NCBI GenBank assembly: GCA_963824085.1
Contig: CAWGNT010000026.1
Location: forward strand, 1-64,000
Reading direction: 5' to 3'
Origin: JARRNE01 sp963824085
GTDB taxonomy: Bacteria; Pseudomonadota; Gammaproteobacteria; Chromatiales; Chromatiaceae
Length of the DNA stretch: 64,000 nt
Both the position numbers and the translations under genes were made by a program. Below, one piece after another: positions 33,287 to 42,966 of this stretch. The notes below the pieces were generated by a model. The model had not been told where the DNA came from, searched no databases, and worked only from the letters and a program-made list of their open reading frames with translations. How positions within the stretch are numbered: the stretch's first letter is position 1; each line of letters starts with the position of its first letter.

Positions 33287-34039
33287 CTAGGGTTTGCTGA
33301 GCGGACCGCAGACCGGACAGCTCGGGTCGGGTGGGAGACGGACGGTTCGCCACTCCATGCCCATAGCATCGAGCAGCAGTAGTCGGCCGTAAAGGGGCTC
33401 TCCGGCGCCGACCAGCACCTTTATGGTTTCCGTAGCCTGGATGCTGCCGATAATCCCCACGATCGGGGCCAGTACCCCATTCGCGGAGCAGGTCTCGTCC
33501 AGGTCGGCCTGGCGCGGATAGAGGCATTGGTAGCAGGGACCGCCAGCCCGCCCCGAGAAGACGGCGACTTGCCCCTCGGTGCGGATTGCGGCACCTGAGA
33601 TCAGGGGGATTCCGGCGTGGAAACAGGCGGCGTTGATCGCAAAGCGGGTGGCGAAATTGTCGCTTCCGTCCACGACTGCGTCCACGTCGGCTAGGAGAGT
33701 TGGAAGGGTCGACTCGGTAATGCTGCCTTTGTAGCCTTCGACGCGGGTGTCCGGGTTGAGGGCGGCGAGGGTCAGTCGCGCGGAATCCACCTTTGGCATG
33801 CCGATGCTTGCGGTCGTGTGCAAGATCTGGCGTTGCAGATTCGAGAGGTCCACCGCGTCGAAGTCGGCGACCACCAGGGTGCCAACTCCGGCCGCGGCGA
33901 GATACATGGCGACCGGGGACCCGAGTCCGCCGAGCCCGACGACGAGTACACGGGATTCCAAGAGCCGCTCTTGTCCCTCGACACCCACGGCCGGCAGCAT
34001 GATCTGACGGCTGTAACGCAATAGTTGGTCGTCGGTCAT
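33287..34039 (-). CDS. moeB: MoeB/ThiF family adenylyltransferase
   Basis: A 250-residue E1-like enzyme that adenylates the C-terminus of a sulfur-carrier protein (MoaD or ThiS). Visible are VVGLGGLGSPVAMYLAAAG (nucleotide fold), DFDAVDLSNLQRQ, DGSDNFATRF, and the zinc cysteine pairs CYQC and CPVC. There is no C-terminal rhodanese domain. The start overlaps the prmC stop by four bases. Confidence 0.92.
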   Translation of the reverse strand: MTDDQLLRYSRQIMLPAVGVEGQERLLESRVLVVGLGGLGSPVAMYLAAAGVGTLVVADFDAVDLSNLQRQILHTTASIGMPKVDSARLTLAALNPDTRVEGYKGSITESTLPTLLADVDAVVDGSDNFATRFAINAACFHAGIPLISGAAIRTEGQVAVFSGRAGGPCYQCLYPRQADLDETCSANGVLAPIVGIIGSIQATETIKVLVGAGEPLYGRLLLLDAMGMEWRTVRLPPDPSCPVCGPLSKP

Positions 34040-34917
34040 CGCCCGAGCCTACCGGTTTGCGTCCCCGTCCTCCGGGGCCAATGAGCGAGTGTCGCGCGCT
34101 CGTGACCCGCGAGGTCGCGATGGGTCTCGATGTCCACATAGCCGGCAGCGGCGAGAATCCCTCGTACCGCAGGGCCCTGGTCGTAGCCGTGCTCCAGGAC
34201 GACCAGTCCTCCCGGATGTAGACGGGTGGTGGCCTCGGCGGCAAGACGACGGATCGTACCGAGACCGTCCGGCCCGCCAACGAGGGCGGAGCGCGGCTCG
34301 AAGCGGAGGTCGCCTTGTGTCAGGTGCGGGTCCGCCTCCGCGATGTACGGGGGATTGCTGATCACCGCGTCGAGGGACCCGGGTGCGATAGCTTCCAGCC
34401 AATCGCCGCGCACGACCGGGGCGTTGCCGGGAGCGAAGCGGCGGAGGTTGTCCTGGGCGATCAGTGCAGCGGCCGCACCGTGCTCGGTAGCGATGAGCCA
34501 CCAGTTGGGCCGCTCGTGGGCGATAGCCGCCGCGATCGCCCCGCTGCCGCTGCCGGCATCGGCGACCTTCAGCGGCCGTGCCGCCGGCAGCCGCGCAAGG
34601 ACGAGCGCCACCAGCAGCTCGGTCTCCGGGCGAGGGATCAGGGTATCGGGCGTCACGCGCAGCTGCAGCGACCAGAAGTCCTGGTAACCCCGAATATAGG
34701 CGATAGGCTCACCGTTGCGGCGCCTATCCACCAGCGTCCAATAGGCTCCGAGGGTCGCCGGCTCCAGTGCTCGGTCCGGCCAGGTGAGGAGCCGGGTCCT
34801 CGAGAGGCCGGTTGCCTGCGCGAGGAGGAGCTCTGCTTCGAGGCGAGGCGCCGCGTCCGGAAGATGCGCGAGCCGGTCAGCCGCCTTGCAGAGGGTGGTG
34901 CCGATGCTCGGGTCCAC
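34036..34917 (-). CDS. prmC: Release factor glutamine methyltransferase
   Basis: A 293-residue SAM-dependent methylase for the GGQ glutamine of release factors. AGSGSGAIAAAIA (SAM motif I) and the catalytic SNPPYIAE are present, with RPETELLVALVL before them. It follows prfA, its substrate gene, by 124 bases in the same direction, the standard arrangement. There are a few deviations from the family consensus (ATEHG where ATDIS is usual). Confidence 0.94.
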   Translation of the reverse strand: MDPSIGTTLCKAADRLAHLPDAAPRLEAELLLAQATGLSRTRLLTWPDRALEPATLGAYWTLVDRRRNGEPIAYIRGYQDFWSLQLRVTPDTLIPRPETELLVALVLARLPAARPLKVADAGSGSGAIAAAIAHERPNWWLIATEHGAAAALIAQDNLRRFAPGNAPVVRGDWLEAIAPGSLDAVISNPPYIAEADPHLTQGDLRFEPRSALVGGPDGLGTIRRLAAEATTRLHPGGLVVLEHGYDQGPAVRGILAAAGYVDIETHRDLAGHERATLAHWPRRTGTQTGRLGR

Positions 34918-35041
34918 AGGTGCAGAGCTCCTCGTGAATGCCCTTCTCCTTGTTGAATAGCCGGAACGCCGAGCGGCGACCCGGTCGCTGTGAGGCGCAG
35001 CCGAGATTGGGTGCCAATCGCTTTATTTCCCGCGGGAGGGG

Positions 35042-36121
35042 TCAGTCGGACATCATCGCAGCCAGCTGGTCTGCCTGATACTCCCTTGAGAGCGGGTCGA
35101 TCACTTGGTCCAGATGGCCTAGCATGATTTCTTCAAGCTTATAGAGGGTGAGATTGATGCGGTGGTCCGTGACCCGGTTCTGCGGGAAGTTGTAAGTACG
35201 GATGCGCTCCGAGCGATCGCCGCTGCCTACCTGGAGCCGTCGGGACTGGGCCTGCTCCGAAGTTTGCGCTTCCTGGGCCTGCGATAGGAGCTTGGCTTGA
35301 AGCAGTGACAGGGCGCGAGCCTTGTTCTTGTGTTGGGAACGCTCGTCTTGACACTCGACGACAATCCCGGACGGTAGGTGGGTGATGCGTACTGCAGAGT
35401 CCGTCTTGTTGACGTGCTGACCCCCCGCACCGGAGGAGCGGTAGGTGTCGACACGCAGGTCGTTGCCGTTGATCTCGACCTCGTCGATGGCCTCCACTTC
35501 GGGCAGCACGGCAACCGTGCAGGCGGAGGTGTGGATGCGGCCCTGCGACTCGGTCTCCGGGACCCGCTGCACGCGATGGGTGCCGGGTTCGAACTTGACC
35601 CGTGAGTACACGCCGTCGCCCGCGATCCGGAGCACCAGCTCTTTGTACCCGCCGAGCTCGCCCTCGCTCTGGCTGATCGACTCGACCCGCCAGTCGCGGG
35701 CCTCCGCATAGCGCATATACATCCGTGCGAGGTCGGCGGCGAACAGGGCCGCCTCGGCTCCCCCGGTGCCGGCCCGAATCTCGAGGAAGACGTTGCGGTG
35801 GTCGTTGGGGTCGGGAGGCACCAGCAGGCGGTGCATTTCCGGTTCCAGCGCGTCCCGTCGAATGCGGGCGGCCGCGATCTCCTCGCGGGCGAGGGCTGCC
35901 ATCTCCGGGTCTGCCAGCATCTCCTCAGCGCCCGCGATCTCTTCCTCGATGGCCCGGTAGCGGCGATAGGTGTCGACAAGGGCCTCGATCTGGGCATACT
36001 CCCTGCTCAGCTCGCGGAATCGCCGTTGATCCCCCTGCGTCTCAGGCTCGGCCAGCAGCGCCGTGATCTCGCTGAAGCGCTCTGACACCCGCTCCAGCTT
36101 GTCCTGAATGGAGGGGTTCAT
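35042..36121 (-). CDS. prfA: Peptide chain release factor 1
   Basis: A 359-residue RF1 that reads UAA and UAG. It contains the GGQ loop (SSGAGGQHVNKTDSAVR), the PxT codon-recognition motif (RVPETESQGRIHTS) and DHRINLTLYKLEEIM. It overlaps hemA by four bases, the usual hemA-prfA coupling. Confidence 0.97.
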   Translation of the reverse strand: MNPSIQDKLERVSERFSEITALLAEPETQGDQRRFRELSREYAQIEALVDTYRRYRAIEEEIAGAEEMLADPEMAALAREEIAAARIRRDALEPEMHRLLVPPDPNDHRNVFLEIRAGTGGAEAALFAADLARMYMRYAEARDWRVESISQSEGELGGYKELVLRIAGDGVYSRVKFEPGTHRVQRVPETESQGRIHTSACTVAVLPEVEAIDEVEINGNDLRVDTYRSSGAGGQHVNKTDSAVRITHLPSGIVVECQDERSQHKNKARALSLLQAKLLSQAQEAQTSEQAQSRRLQVGSGDRSERIRTYNFPQNRVTDHRINLTLYKLEEIMLGHLDQVIDPLSREYQADQLAAMMSD

Positions 36122-37389
36122 GACCGGACGTCGGCGCTCTTGGTGAGCTGCAACAGCTCGTTGGCCGCCTCGAGGAGCTCCGCGCGCCCTTCTCTCCCCG
36201 CTTGGCGAAGGCGCTCGCTGGGGGTGTGCAGCAGCTTGTTGGTCAAGGTGTGGGCGAGAAAGCCGATGACCTCCTCGGGCGCCTTGCCCGACTGCAGCTG
36301 GCGCAGGGCGCGCGCGACCACCTCATCGCGGATCAGCTCGGCGCCGCGGCGGTAATCCTGGATGAGGGTGACCGCGTCCAGGGAGCGCAGCCATGCCATG
36401 AACTCCTCGGTGTGGAAGTCCACGATCTCCGCCGCCGCCTCGGCCGCCGCCTGACGCGAGCGCATGCCTTCGTCTACGACCCCCTGCAGGTCGTCGACCG
36501 TGTATAGATAGACGTCGTTCAGGTCCGACACCTCGGGCTCGATATCCCGCGGCACCGCAATATCCACCATGAAGATGGGGCGGTGCTTGCGTCGCTTGAG
36601 CGCACGTTCCACGGCGCCCTTGCCGAGGACAGGCAGGGGGCTGGCGGTCGAGGAGATGAGGATGTCGGCCTCGGGCAGGTGGTTGGCGAGCTCGGTGAGC
36701 GCAATGGCGTAACCATTGAACTGCGCAGCCAGGGTATGGGCACGCTCCACGGTGCGGTTGGCGACGACGATACGGCCGACGCCGTGCTGGTGGAGGTGAC
36801 GGGCGGCGAGCTCGATCGTTTCGCCGGCGCCGATGAGCAGTGCGGTCTGATCGGAGAGGTCGCTAAAGATTTGGCGTGCCAGGCTGACCGCAGCGAAGGC
36901 GATGGAGACCGGGCTGTTCCCTATTGCGGTGTCGGTGCGTACCTGTTTGGCGACGGAGAAGGCGTGCTGGAAGAGGCGGCCGAGCAGCTTGCCGGTGGCC
37001 CCGCTGTCGCAGGCCGATAGGAACGCCGCTTTCACCTGGCCAAGGATCTGCGGCTCGCCGAGGACCATGGAATCGAGACCGCAGGCGACTCGTAGCAGGT
37101 GTGCAACGGCGTTACGGTCCAGGTACGTGTAAAGATACGGGTCGAGGCGCTCCGGGTCGAGGCCGTGAAAGTGTCCGAGCCAGGGCGCTACCGGTGCGTC
37201 CTCGGTGGCATTCAGCGCACAATAGATCTCGGTCCGGTTGCAGGTCGAGACGATCACTCCTTCGCGGACATGCGGATGCTCCGTTAGGCTTCGCAAGGCG
37301 CCCACGAGGATGTCCGGACCAAACGAAATGCGCTCGCGCACATCTACGGGTGCAGACTTGTGGTTGAGACCGAGGACGAGAATCGTCAT
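36118..37389 (-). CDS. hemA: Glutamyl-tRNA reductase
   Basis: A 423-residue enzyme making glutamate-1-semialdehyde, the first step of C5-pathway tetrapyrrole synthesis. The catalytic Cys50 lies in VIVSTCNRTEIYC; GLNHKSAPVDVRERI opens the protein; LIGAGETIELAARHLHQHG is the NADPH-binding start; the dimerisation helix follows. ATG 37389 is used; the longer frame to 37485 adds non-conserved residues. It is divergent from the TPR gene. Confidence 0.96.
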   Translation of the reverse strand: MTILVLGLNHKSAPVDVRERISFGPDILVGALRSLTEHPHVREGVIVSTCNRTEIYCALNATEDAPVAPWLGHFHGLDPERLDPYLYTYLDRNAVAHLLRVACGLDSMVLGEPQILGQVKAAFLSACDSGATGKLLGRLFQHAFSVAKQVRTDTAIGNSPVSIAFAAVSLARQIFSDLSDQTALLIGAGETIELAARHLHQHGVGRIVVANRTVERAHTLAAQFNGYAIALTELANHLPEADILISSTASPLPVLGKGAVERALKRRKHRPIFMVDIAVPRDIEPEVSDLNDVYLYTVDDLQGVVDEGMRSRQAAAEAAAEIVDFHTEEFMAWLRSLDAVTLIQDYRRGAELIRDEVVARALRQLQSGKAPEEVIGFLAHTLTNKLLHTPSERLRQAGREGRAELLEAANELLQLTKSADVRS

Positions 37390-37575
37390 GGATTCGTGCG
37401 GGTGAGTTGAACCAGTCAATTGTTTTTCATCGCCGAAGCGGATGCAAGCCGTAGCGAGCGTGCAGTTATGGCGATCCGGTAACACGAATCCCCACTCAGG
37501 GCGATTTTAGCCGCGGAACTGTGCGGTTATACTTGAGTCAATTCTTTAGTTGTTTTGCACTCGCTCCTCAGTCCT

Positions 37576-39360
37576 ATGAAGTCCCGTGCGCGACTCTCTG
37601 GTCTTTCCGCCGTCCTGTTTGCGGCAGCTCTCGCGTCGGCTACGTGTGCGACCGATGCCGTTGCGGACAGCTCGACAACCGTTAAGCAGACGGCCGTCCC
37701 AGATGGCTCGGTGCAGCCCGCCCCAGTGCAAGCTCGCCCTAAGCTGAAGCCGCCTAGGGAGCTGACTCCTGATCTGGTCTATTCCGTGCTGGTTGGTCAG
37801 ATTGCCGCACAGCGCGGCGACCAGCGCATGGCGTTCACCCATTTCCTCCATGCAGCACAGCTGGCGGTGTCTCCGGATCTCGCCGAGCTTGCGACGCGCT
37901 CTGCCCTCGCGTTAGGCGACCGGGACGCGGTGCAACGGTCGCTCGACATCTGGCTCGAGCTCGCCCCCGAATCCCTCGCGGCACATCAGATTGCGGCCTA
38001 CGCGTACTTGGAGGCCGACGACGTCCCCGGCGCCTTGAAGCACCTGCGGCAGGTCATCACGCTAGCCGGTAAGGAGGGGCGCGACGGCTTCATGCGGGTC
38101 GCAAGGCTCATCTCAAAGTTGCCCTCGCCCGAGCGACGTCTCGAGGTCATGAAGGCGCTGACGGCCGACCAATCTCAGAACGCCGACGCCTGGTTTGCAA
38201 CCGCGATGGTTGCTGCGGGAGCGGAGCGTTACGACGAGGCGGTCGAGGCGGCACGACGGGCCTCCGACTTGCGTCCGGATTGGAACGAGCCGCGTGTCTT
38301 TCTGGTGCGCGTCCTCGTGGCTCAAGGCAAGAGCGACAAGGCGCGGGAAACCGCTGAGGCCTTTGTGGCCAAGAACCCGGACGACCATGCGCTGCGCCTT
38401 CTGTACGCTCAGCTCCTCGTTGAGGAGCAGGACTTCTCCCACGCTCGCAACGTCTTTGAGTACTTGCTTCGGGACAAGCCAAAGGAGCCGGATGTTCTCT
38501 TCGCCCTTGGCGTGCTCTCGCTGCAGCTCGACGATCTGGCCGCCGCACGGCAGTACTTCACGCGACTTCGGGACACTGGCAAGCGGCAGGGGGACTCCGC
38601 TTATTACCTGGGTCAGGTCGAAGAGATGGCCAAGAACGTGGAGACGGCGGTGTCGTGGTACGGCCGCGTCGAGGGTGAGCACGCCCTGGATGCCCAAGTG
38701 CGGATCGCCAGGGTACGTGCCGAGCAGGGCGATGTCGGGCGGGCGCGAGAGATCCTGCAGCAGCTGCGTGATCAGTACCCGGATGATGCGGTCAGCCTCT
38801 ACCTGGCGGAGGCGGAGATCCTGCGCGGTATCAAGCAACCCCAAGAGGCGATGCGGGTATACGACCAGGCTATCGCAGCGAATCCCGGCGACGCAGACCT
38901 CCTTTATGCGCGCGCCTTACAGGCGGTCGCAATCGATCGAATGGACATCCTGGAGAGGGACCTGAAAACGATCATCGAGAATGACCCTCAGCACGCGGAC
39001 GCCCTCAACGCGCTAGGCTACTCGCTGGCCGATCGCACTGAGCGCTACGACGAGGCGCTTTCCTATATCAAGCGGGCGCTGGCCCTCAAGCCCGATGATC
39101 CGGCCGTGCTGGATAGCATGGGTTGGGTGCAATTCCGCCTGGGCCACAAGAAGGAGGCGCTGAAGTACCTGCGCAGGGCTGCCGACAAGATGCCGGACGG
39201 TGAGATCGCAGCGCATCTGGGCGAGGTCCTGTGGTCGATGGGCCAGCACGATCAGGCCCAGGCCGTTTGGGACAAGGCGCTGACCGAGAATCCGGATCAC
39301 GAATACCTGCTTAAGGTGATCGGTCGCCACCGCGTGACCAAGTCCGACGCCCAGCCTTGA
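37576..39360 (+). CDS. TPR-repeat protein of the hemA-ispE locus
   Basis: 594 residues: an exported or lipoprotein-like N-terminus followed by about ten or more tetratricopeptide repeats (for example DKARETAEAFVAKNPDDHALRLLYAQLLVEEQDF and YDEALSYIKRALALKPDDPAVLDSMGWVQFRLGHKKEALKYLRRA). Homologues normally sit upstream of lolB and ispE and are thought to scaffold envelope assembly. Here the stop codon overlaps the ispE start directly and lolB is absent. ATG 37576 gives the better signal sequence. Confidence 0.85.
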   Translation: MKSRARLSGLSAVLFAAALASATCATDAVADSSTTVKQTAVPDGSVQPAPVQARPKLKPPRELTPDLVYSVLVGQIAAQRGDQRMAFTHFLHAAQLAVSPDLAELATRSALALGDRDAVQRSLDIWLELAPESLAAHQIAAYAYLEADDVPGALKHLRQVITLAGKEGRDGFMRVARLISKLPSPERRLEVMKALTADQSQNADAWFATAMVAAGAERYDEAVEAARRASDLRPDWNEPRVFLVRVLVAQGKSDKARETAEAFVAKNPDDHALRLLYAQLLVEEQDFSHARNVFEYLLRDKPKEPDVLFALGVLSLQLDDLAAARQYFTRLRDTGKRQGDSAYYLGQVEEMAKNVETAVSWYGRVEGEHALDAQVRIARVRAEQGDVGRAREILQQLRDQYPDDAVSLYLAEAEILRGIKQPQEAMRVYDQAIAANPGDADLLYARALQAVAIDRMDILERDLKTIIENDPQHADALNALGYSLADRTERYDEALSYIKRALALKPDDPAVLDSMGWVQFRLGHKKEALKYLRRAADKMPDGEIAAHLGEVLWSMGQHDQAQAVWDKALTENPDHEYLLKVIGRHRVTKSDAQP

Positions 39361-40232
39361 TGGGGGCGGAGGCCCCTTGGCCGGCGCCCGCCAAGCTCAA
39401 TCTTATGTTGCGGGTGCTCGGTCGCCGGCCGGACGGCTACCATCGGCTGCAGACGGTTTTCCAATTCGTCGACCGGGCGGATCTGCTGCGTTTCGAGCCG
39501 CGGTCCGACGGACGCATCCGGCGCGTGTCGCATCTTCCAGAAGTCCCAGCGGCGGCAGATCTGGTCGTGCGGGCCGCTCGGCTGCTGAAGGAGCACTCCG
39601 GCTGCTCGCTCGGTGCCGACATTTGGGTGGACAAGCAGCTGCCCATGGGCGGGGGCCTTGGGGGCGGCAGCTCGGACGCGGCGACCACCCTGGTGGCGCT
39701 CAACCGTATCTGGGACACCGGGTTCTCGCTACGGGACCTCATGGGCCTCGGCCTTTCCCTGGGTGCGGACGTGCCGGTCTTCGTGCGCGGCCTCGCTGCC
39801 TGGGGGGAAGGGGTGGGCGAGGAGCTGTCACCAATCGAGCTGCCAGACTCTTGGTATCTGGTGCTCGTCCCTCCCTGCCATGTCTCAACGGCCGCGGTGT
39901 TCTCGGATGTGCGTTTGACAAGGGATTCGCTGCCCATCAGAATTGCGGACTTCTTTGCGGGCGACGACCGCAACGACTGTCTGTTGGTGACGCGTGCACG
40001 CTATCGGCCAGTGGCGGAAGCATTGGATTGGCTTGCGAACGTCGGGCGGGCGCGTCTGACGGGCACCGGCGGTTGTGTGTTCGCGGCCTTCCCGACGTTC
40101 GAAGAGGCCCGAGCGGCCTTTGATGAGGCGCGGCCGCGCTTCGATTGCTTCGTCGCCAGCGGGTTGAACCGCTCGCCGCTCTTGGAGCGTGCGCAAAGCC
40201 GACGTTTCACTGGGGCGTCGCCAAGCGGTTAA
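39360..40232 (+). CDS. ispE: 4-diphosphocytidyl-2-C-methyl-D-erythritol kinase
   Basis: A 290-residue GHMP kinase of the MEP isoprenoid pathway. PAPAKLNLMLRVLGRRPDGYH opens the protein; GGGLGGGSSDAATTL is the ATP loop; LTGTGGCVFAAF is motif III. The ATG shares a base with the upstream TGA (TGATG), implying translational coupling to the TPR gene. tRNA-Gln begins just before its stop. Confidence 0.95.
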   Translation: MGAEAPWPAPAKLNLMLRVLGRRPDGYHRLQTVFQFVDRADLLRFEPRSDGRIRRVSHLPEVPAAADLVVRAARLLKEHSGCSLGADIWVDKQLPMGGGLGGGSSDAATTLVALNRIWDTGFSLRDLMGLGLSLGADVPVFVRGLAAWGEGVGEELSPIELPDSWYLVLVPPCHVSTAAVFSDVRLTRDSLPIRIADFFAGDDRNDCLLVTRARYRPVAEALDWLANVGRARLTGTGGCVFAAFPTFEEARAAFDEARPRFDCFVASGLNRSPLLERAQSRRFTGASPSG

Positions 40233-40286
40233 GGCACTGGGTTTTGATCCCAGCATTCCCAGGTTCGAATCCTGGCGCCCCAGCCA
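40211..40286 (+). tRNA. tRNA-Gln (TTG)
   Basis: A complete cloverleaf with encoded CCA. The acceptor TGGGGCG pairs with CGCCCCA, the anticodon stem CTGGG/CCCAG encloses TTTTGAT (anticodon TTG), and the T arm is GGTTCGAATCC. The first bases overlap the ispE 3' end. Its place between ispE and prs is common in gammaproteobacteria. Confidence 0.97.
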
Positions 40287-40457
40287 TTCGCAAGGAGTCT
40301 CGCTTCAATCCGTGAAACGGCAGGGACGGGCTGTATTGCCTGGTCGCTGTGTTTGCGCCCACAGCGGCGTTCCCGCCAATGGCGGGCGGGCTTCAGCCGG
40401 GTGAGGCGCGCCGCTGTTGCTGAGTCTATGAAAACGGAGTTGACGGAGAGATCGGCC

Positions 40458-41411
40458 GTGTCCGCCACTCAGATGATGGTGTTCTCCGGGAATGCCAACC
40501 CGGACCTTGCGGCCGAGATCGTGTCTCATCTCAGCATCCCGCTTGGCAAGGCCGTGGTGGGACAGTTTAGCGACGGCGAGGTGATGACCGAGATTCAGGA
40601 GAACGTCCGCGGGCGGGACGTCTTCGTGCTTCAGTCGACCTGCGCGCCCACCAACGACAACCTAATGGAGTTGTTGGTCATGATCGACGCGCTGCGCTGG
40701 GCATCCGCCAAGCGCGTGACGGCGGTCATTCCGTATTTCGGTTACGCGCGCCAAGATCGCCGACCGCGCTCCGCCCGAGTGCCCATCACCGCACGACTGG
40801 TGGCGAAGATGATCGGTCAATCCGGTGCCGATCGAGTGCTCACGGTGGACCTGCACGCGGATCAGATCCAAGGGTTCTTCGATATTCCCGTGGATAACGT
40901 CTACGCGTCGCCTATCCTGCTAGGCGATGTATGGCGCCAGAAGTATCCCGATCTCATGGTGATCTCCCCCGACGTCGGCGGCGTGGTTCGTGCCCGAGCG
41001 CTGGCGAAGCGTCTCGACGATGCGGACCTTGCGATCATCGATAAGCGCCGGCCGCGAGCCAACGAGGCCAAGGTGATGAACATCATCGGTGATGTCGAGG
41101 GACGCTCCTGCGTGCTCATCGACGACCTGGTGGATACTGCGGGGACCTTGTGTCAGGCGGCGGCTGCGCTTAAGGCGCACGGGGCCGAGAAAGTGGTTGC
41201 TTACTGTACCCATGCGGTCCTGTCCGGCCCCGCCGTGGCAAACATCTCCGCCTCGCAGCTCGATGAGCTGGTGGTGACCAATACCATCCCGCTACGGCCG
41301 GAAGCCCATGCGTGCAGTCGAATTCGACAGCTGAGCATCGGCGAGCTCTTGGCGGAGACCATGCGCCGGGTATCGAATGAGGAGTCGGTCAGCACCCTCT
41401 TCGTGGACTGA
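40458..41411 (+). CDS. prs: Ribose-phosphate pyrophosphokinase
   Basis: A 317-residue enzyme making PRPP for nucleotides, His and Trp. MMVFSGNANPDLAAEI starts the fold; YFGYARQDRRPRSARVPITA, TVDLHADQIQGFFDIPVDN and the PRPP loop VLIDDLVDTAGTL are present. GTG 40458 has GGAGAG seven bases upstream and gives normal length; ATG 40428 is an alternative adding ten residues. A strong terminator follows. Confidence 0.95.
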   Translation: MSATQMMVFSGNANPDLAAEIVSHLSIPLGKAVVGQFSDGEVMTEIQENVRGRDVFVLQSTCAPTNDNLMELLVMIDALRWASAKRVTAVIPYFGYARQDRRPRSARVPITARLVAKMIGQSGADRVLTVDLHADQIQGFFDIPVDNVYASPILLGDVWRQKYPDLMVISPDVGGVVRARALAKRLDDADLAIIDKRRPRANEAKVMNIIGDVEGRSCVLIDDLVDTAGTLCQAAAALKAHGAEKVVAYCTHAVLSGPAVANISASQLDELVVTNTIPLRPEAHACSRIRQLSIGELLAETMRRVSNEESVSTLFVD

Positions 41412-41435
41412 CTGGTCTCTTTGTATTTTGAACGC

Positions 41436-41474
41436 GGCGCCGGAGTCCTGGTCGCGGGTCTCCGGCGCCTTTTG
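41436..41474 (+). terminator. Rho-independent terminator of prs
   Basis: GGCGCCGGAG at 41436-41445 pairs with CTCCGGCGCC at 41460-41469, followed directly by TTTTG. This is a strong intrinsic terminator between prs and rplY. Confidence 0.85.
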
Positions 41475-41500
41475 TTGACAGCTCGATAGGAGAACGTCAC

Positions 41501-42136
41501 ATGAGCGAGAGCTTCGAGATTGATGCGAGGTCCCGCGCCGACGCAGGAAAGGGTGCGAGCCGCCGCCTGCGCCGCGAGGGCCTGGTCCCGGCCATCGTAT
41601 ACGGTGGTCATCAGGAGCCGGAAATGATCAGTCTGGTCCACAATGACCTCGTTCGTCACCTCCAGCACGAGGCATTCTATTCCCACGTGCTGGACCTGAA
41701 GGTGGGAGACAATGCCTCCAAGGTGGTGGTCAAGGACCTGCAGCGACACCCGGCGAAGCCGTTTATCCAGCACGTGGATTTCCAGCGGGTCAGCGCCGAC
41801 GAGAAGATCCGGATGCTGGTGCCCCTGCACTTCCTGAACCAGGACACCGCCAAGGGGGTGAAGATGGGCGGAGCGGTGTCGCACAATGTTACCGAAGTCG
41901 AAATCGCCTGCCTGCCTAAGGACCTGCCGGAGTACATCGAGATCGATATGGCCGAGATGGTTATCGGCGACATCGTGCATCTCTCCGAGATCCCGATGCC
42001 CGACGGCGTTGCGCTCGCGCATGACCCGGATCCTGACCTGCCGGTCGTGATCCTCCACGGTGGGCACGCCGCCGGTCCCGAGGAGGGCGAGGGTGGCGAG
42101 GCGGCTCCCGGTGGAGAGACCCCGGCCTCGTCTTAG
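41501..42136 (+). CDS. rplY: 50S ribosomal protein L25/general stress protein Ctc
   Basis: A 211-residue long-form L25 (TL5/CTC type) that binds 5S rRNA. RSRADAGKGASRRLRREGLVPAIVYGG is the N-terminal RNA-binding barrel; the C-terminal domain (VPLHFLNQDTAKGVKMGG, LPKDLPEYIEIDMAEMVIGDIVHLSEI) ends in an acidic Gly/Glu-rich tail. ATG follows AGGAG. It stands upstream of pth as usual. Confidence 0.95.
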   Translation: MSESFEIDARSRADAGKGASRRLRREGLVPAIVYGGHQEPEMISLVHNDLVRHLQHEAFYSHVLDLKVGDNASKVVVKDLQRHPAKPFIQHVDFQRVSADEKIRMLVPLHFLNQDTAKGVKMGGAVSHNVTEVEIACLPKDLPEYIEIDMAEMVIGDIVHLSEIPMPDGVALAHDPDPDLPVVILHGGHAAGPEEGEGGEAAPGGETPASS

Positions 42137-42339
42137 GCGGGACCAGCCCCGACGGAGCGCCGACTCGCCGGGGACGTAAAGCTTGAAAACGGCAGACCCG
42201 CCATCGTAGGAAGAGCCGCTGACCGACAAGGATCCGGCGTCGGCGGCGCGGCGTGGCCGGCATTTGCCGGTTGCGGCACCCACGGAGCGGCTGAACAACC
42301 AAATGGATAGCCCCGACGGGAGGTGGTTAGCCGTGACCT

Positions 42340-42356
42340 GCTGGTGGCTGGCGGCT
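42340..42356 (-). repeat. CCAGCNN heptad repeat between rplY and pth
   Basis: On the minus strand the text reads CAGCCGCCAGCCACCAGCAG, successive heptads of the CCAGCNN type. It lies about 25 bases before the pth start and is opposite in strand to the tracts near 32320 and 61690. Confidence 0.4.
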
Positions 42357-42381
42357 GAAAGTTGATCGCCTTTCTTGCGTC

Positions 42382-42966
42382 ATGGCAGACCAGGGCATCC
42401 GTCTCATCGTCGGCTTGGGTAACCCCGGTCCAGAATACGCGCAGACGCGCCACAACGTCGGCTTCTGGTTCGTTGATGCGTTGGCGGCCCGCAACGGGTG
42501 CCAATTCCGTCTCGAGAGCAAGCTGCATGGCCTGCTCTGCCGCCTTTTTGTCGGTACGAGAGATCTTCGTCTGCTGAAGCCCTCCACCTTCATGAACCGC
42601 AGCGGCCAATCTGTCGCGGCGGTGGTGCGTTACTTCGATATCCCCCCTGCCCAGATGCTGGTAGCGCATGACGAGCTGGATCTGCCAGTGGGAACCGTGC
42701 GGCTCAAGGAGGGCGGGGGGCATGCCGGCCACAACGGCCTGCGGGACATCACCAACGTACTCGGTACTCGGGACTTCTGGCGTCTGCGCATCGGCATCGA
42801 TCATCCGGGCGATAGGCGGCAAGTGGTGGGCTACGTGCTAAGCCGTGCGTCCAAGGAGGACGAGCAGCGTACACTCGATGTTCTCGAGAATGTGCATCTC
42901 GCCTTGCCCGATTTGCTTGAAGGCCACTTTCAGAAGGCCATGAACCGCCTACACACGGCGCGCTAG
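42382..42966 (+). CDS. pth: Peptidyl-tRNA hydrolase
   Basis: A 194-residue enzyme releasing peptides from drop-off peptidyl-tRNA. GLGNPGPEYAQTRHNVGFWFVD contains the catalytic histidine; KPSTFMNRSGQSV, AHDELDLPVGTVRLKEGGGHAGHNGLR are conserved. ychF, often next, is not seen here. Confidence 0.96.
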   Translation: MADQGIRLIVGLGNPGPEYAQTRHNVGFWFVDALAARNGCQFRLESKLHGLLCRLFVGTRDLRLLKPSTFMNRSGQSVAAVVRYFDIPPAQMLVAHDELDLPVGTVRLKEGGGHAGHNGLRDITNVLGTRDFWRLRIGIDHPGDRRQVVGYVLSRASKEDEQRTLDVLENVHLALPDLLEGHFQKAMNRLHTAR

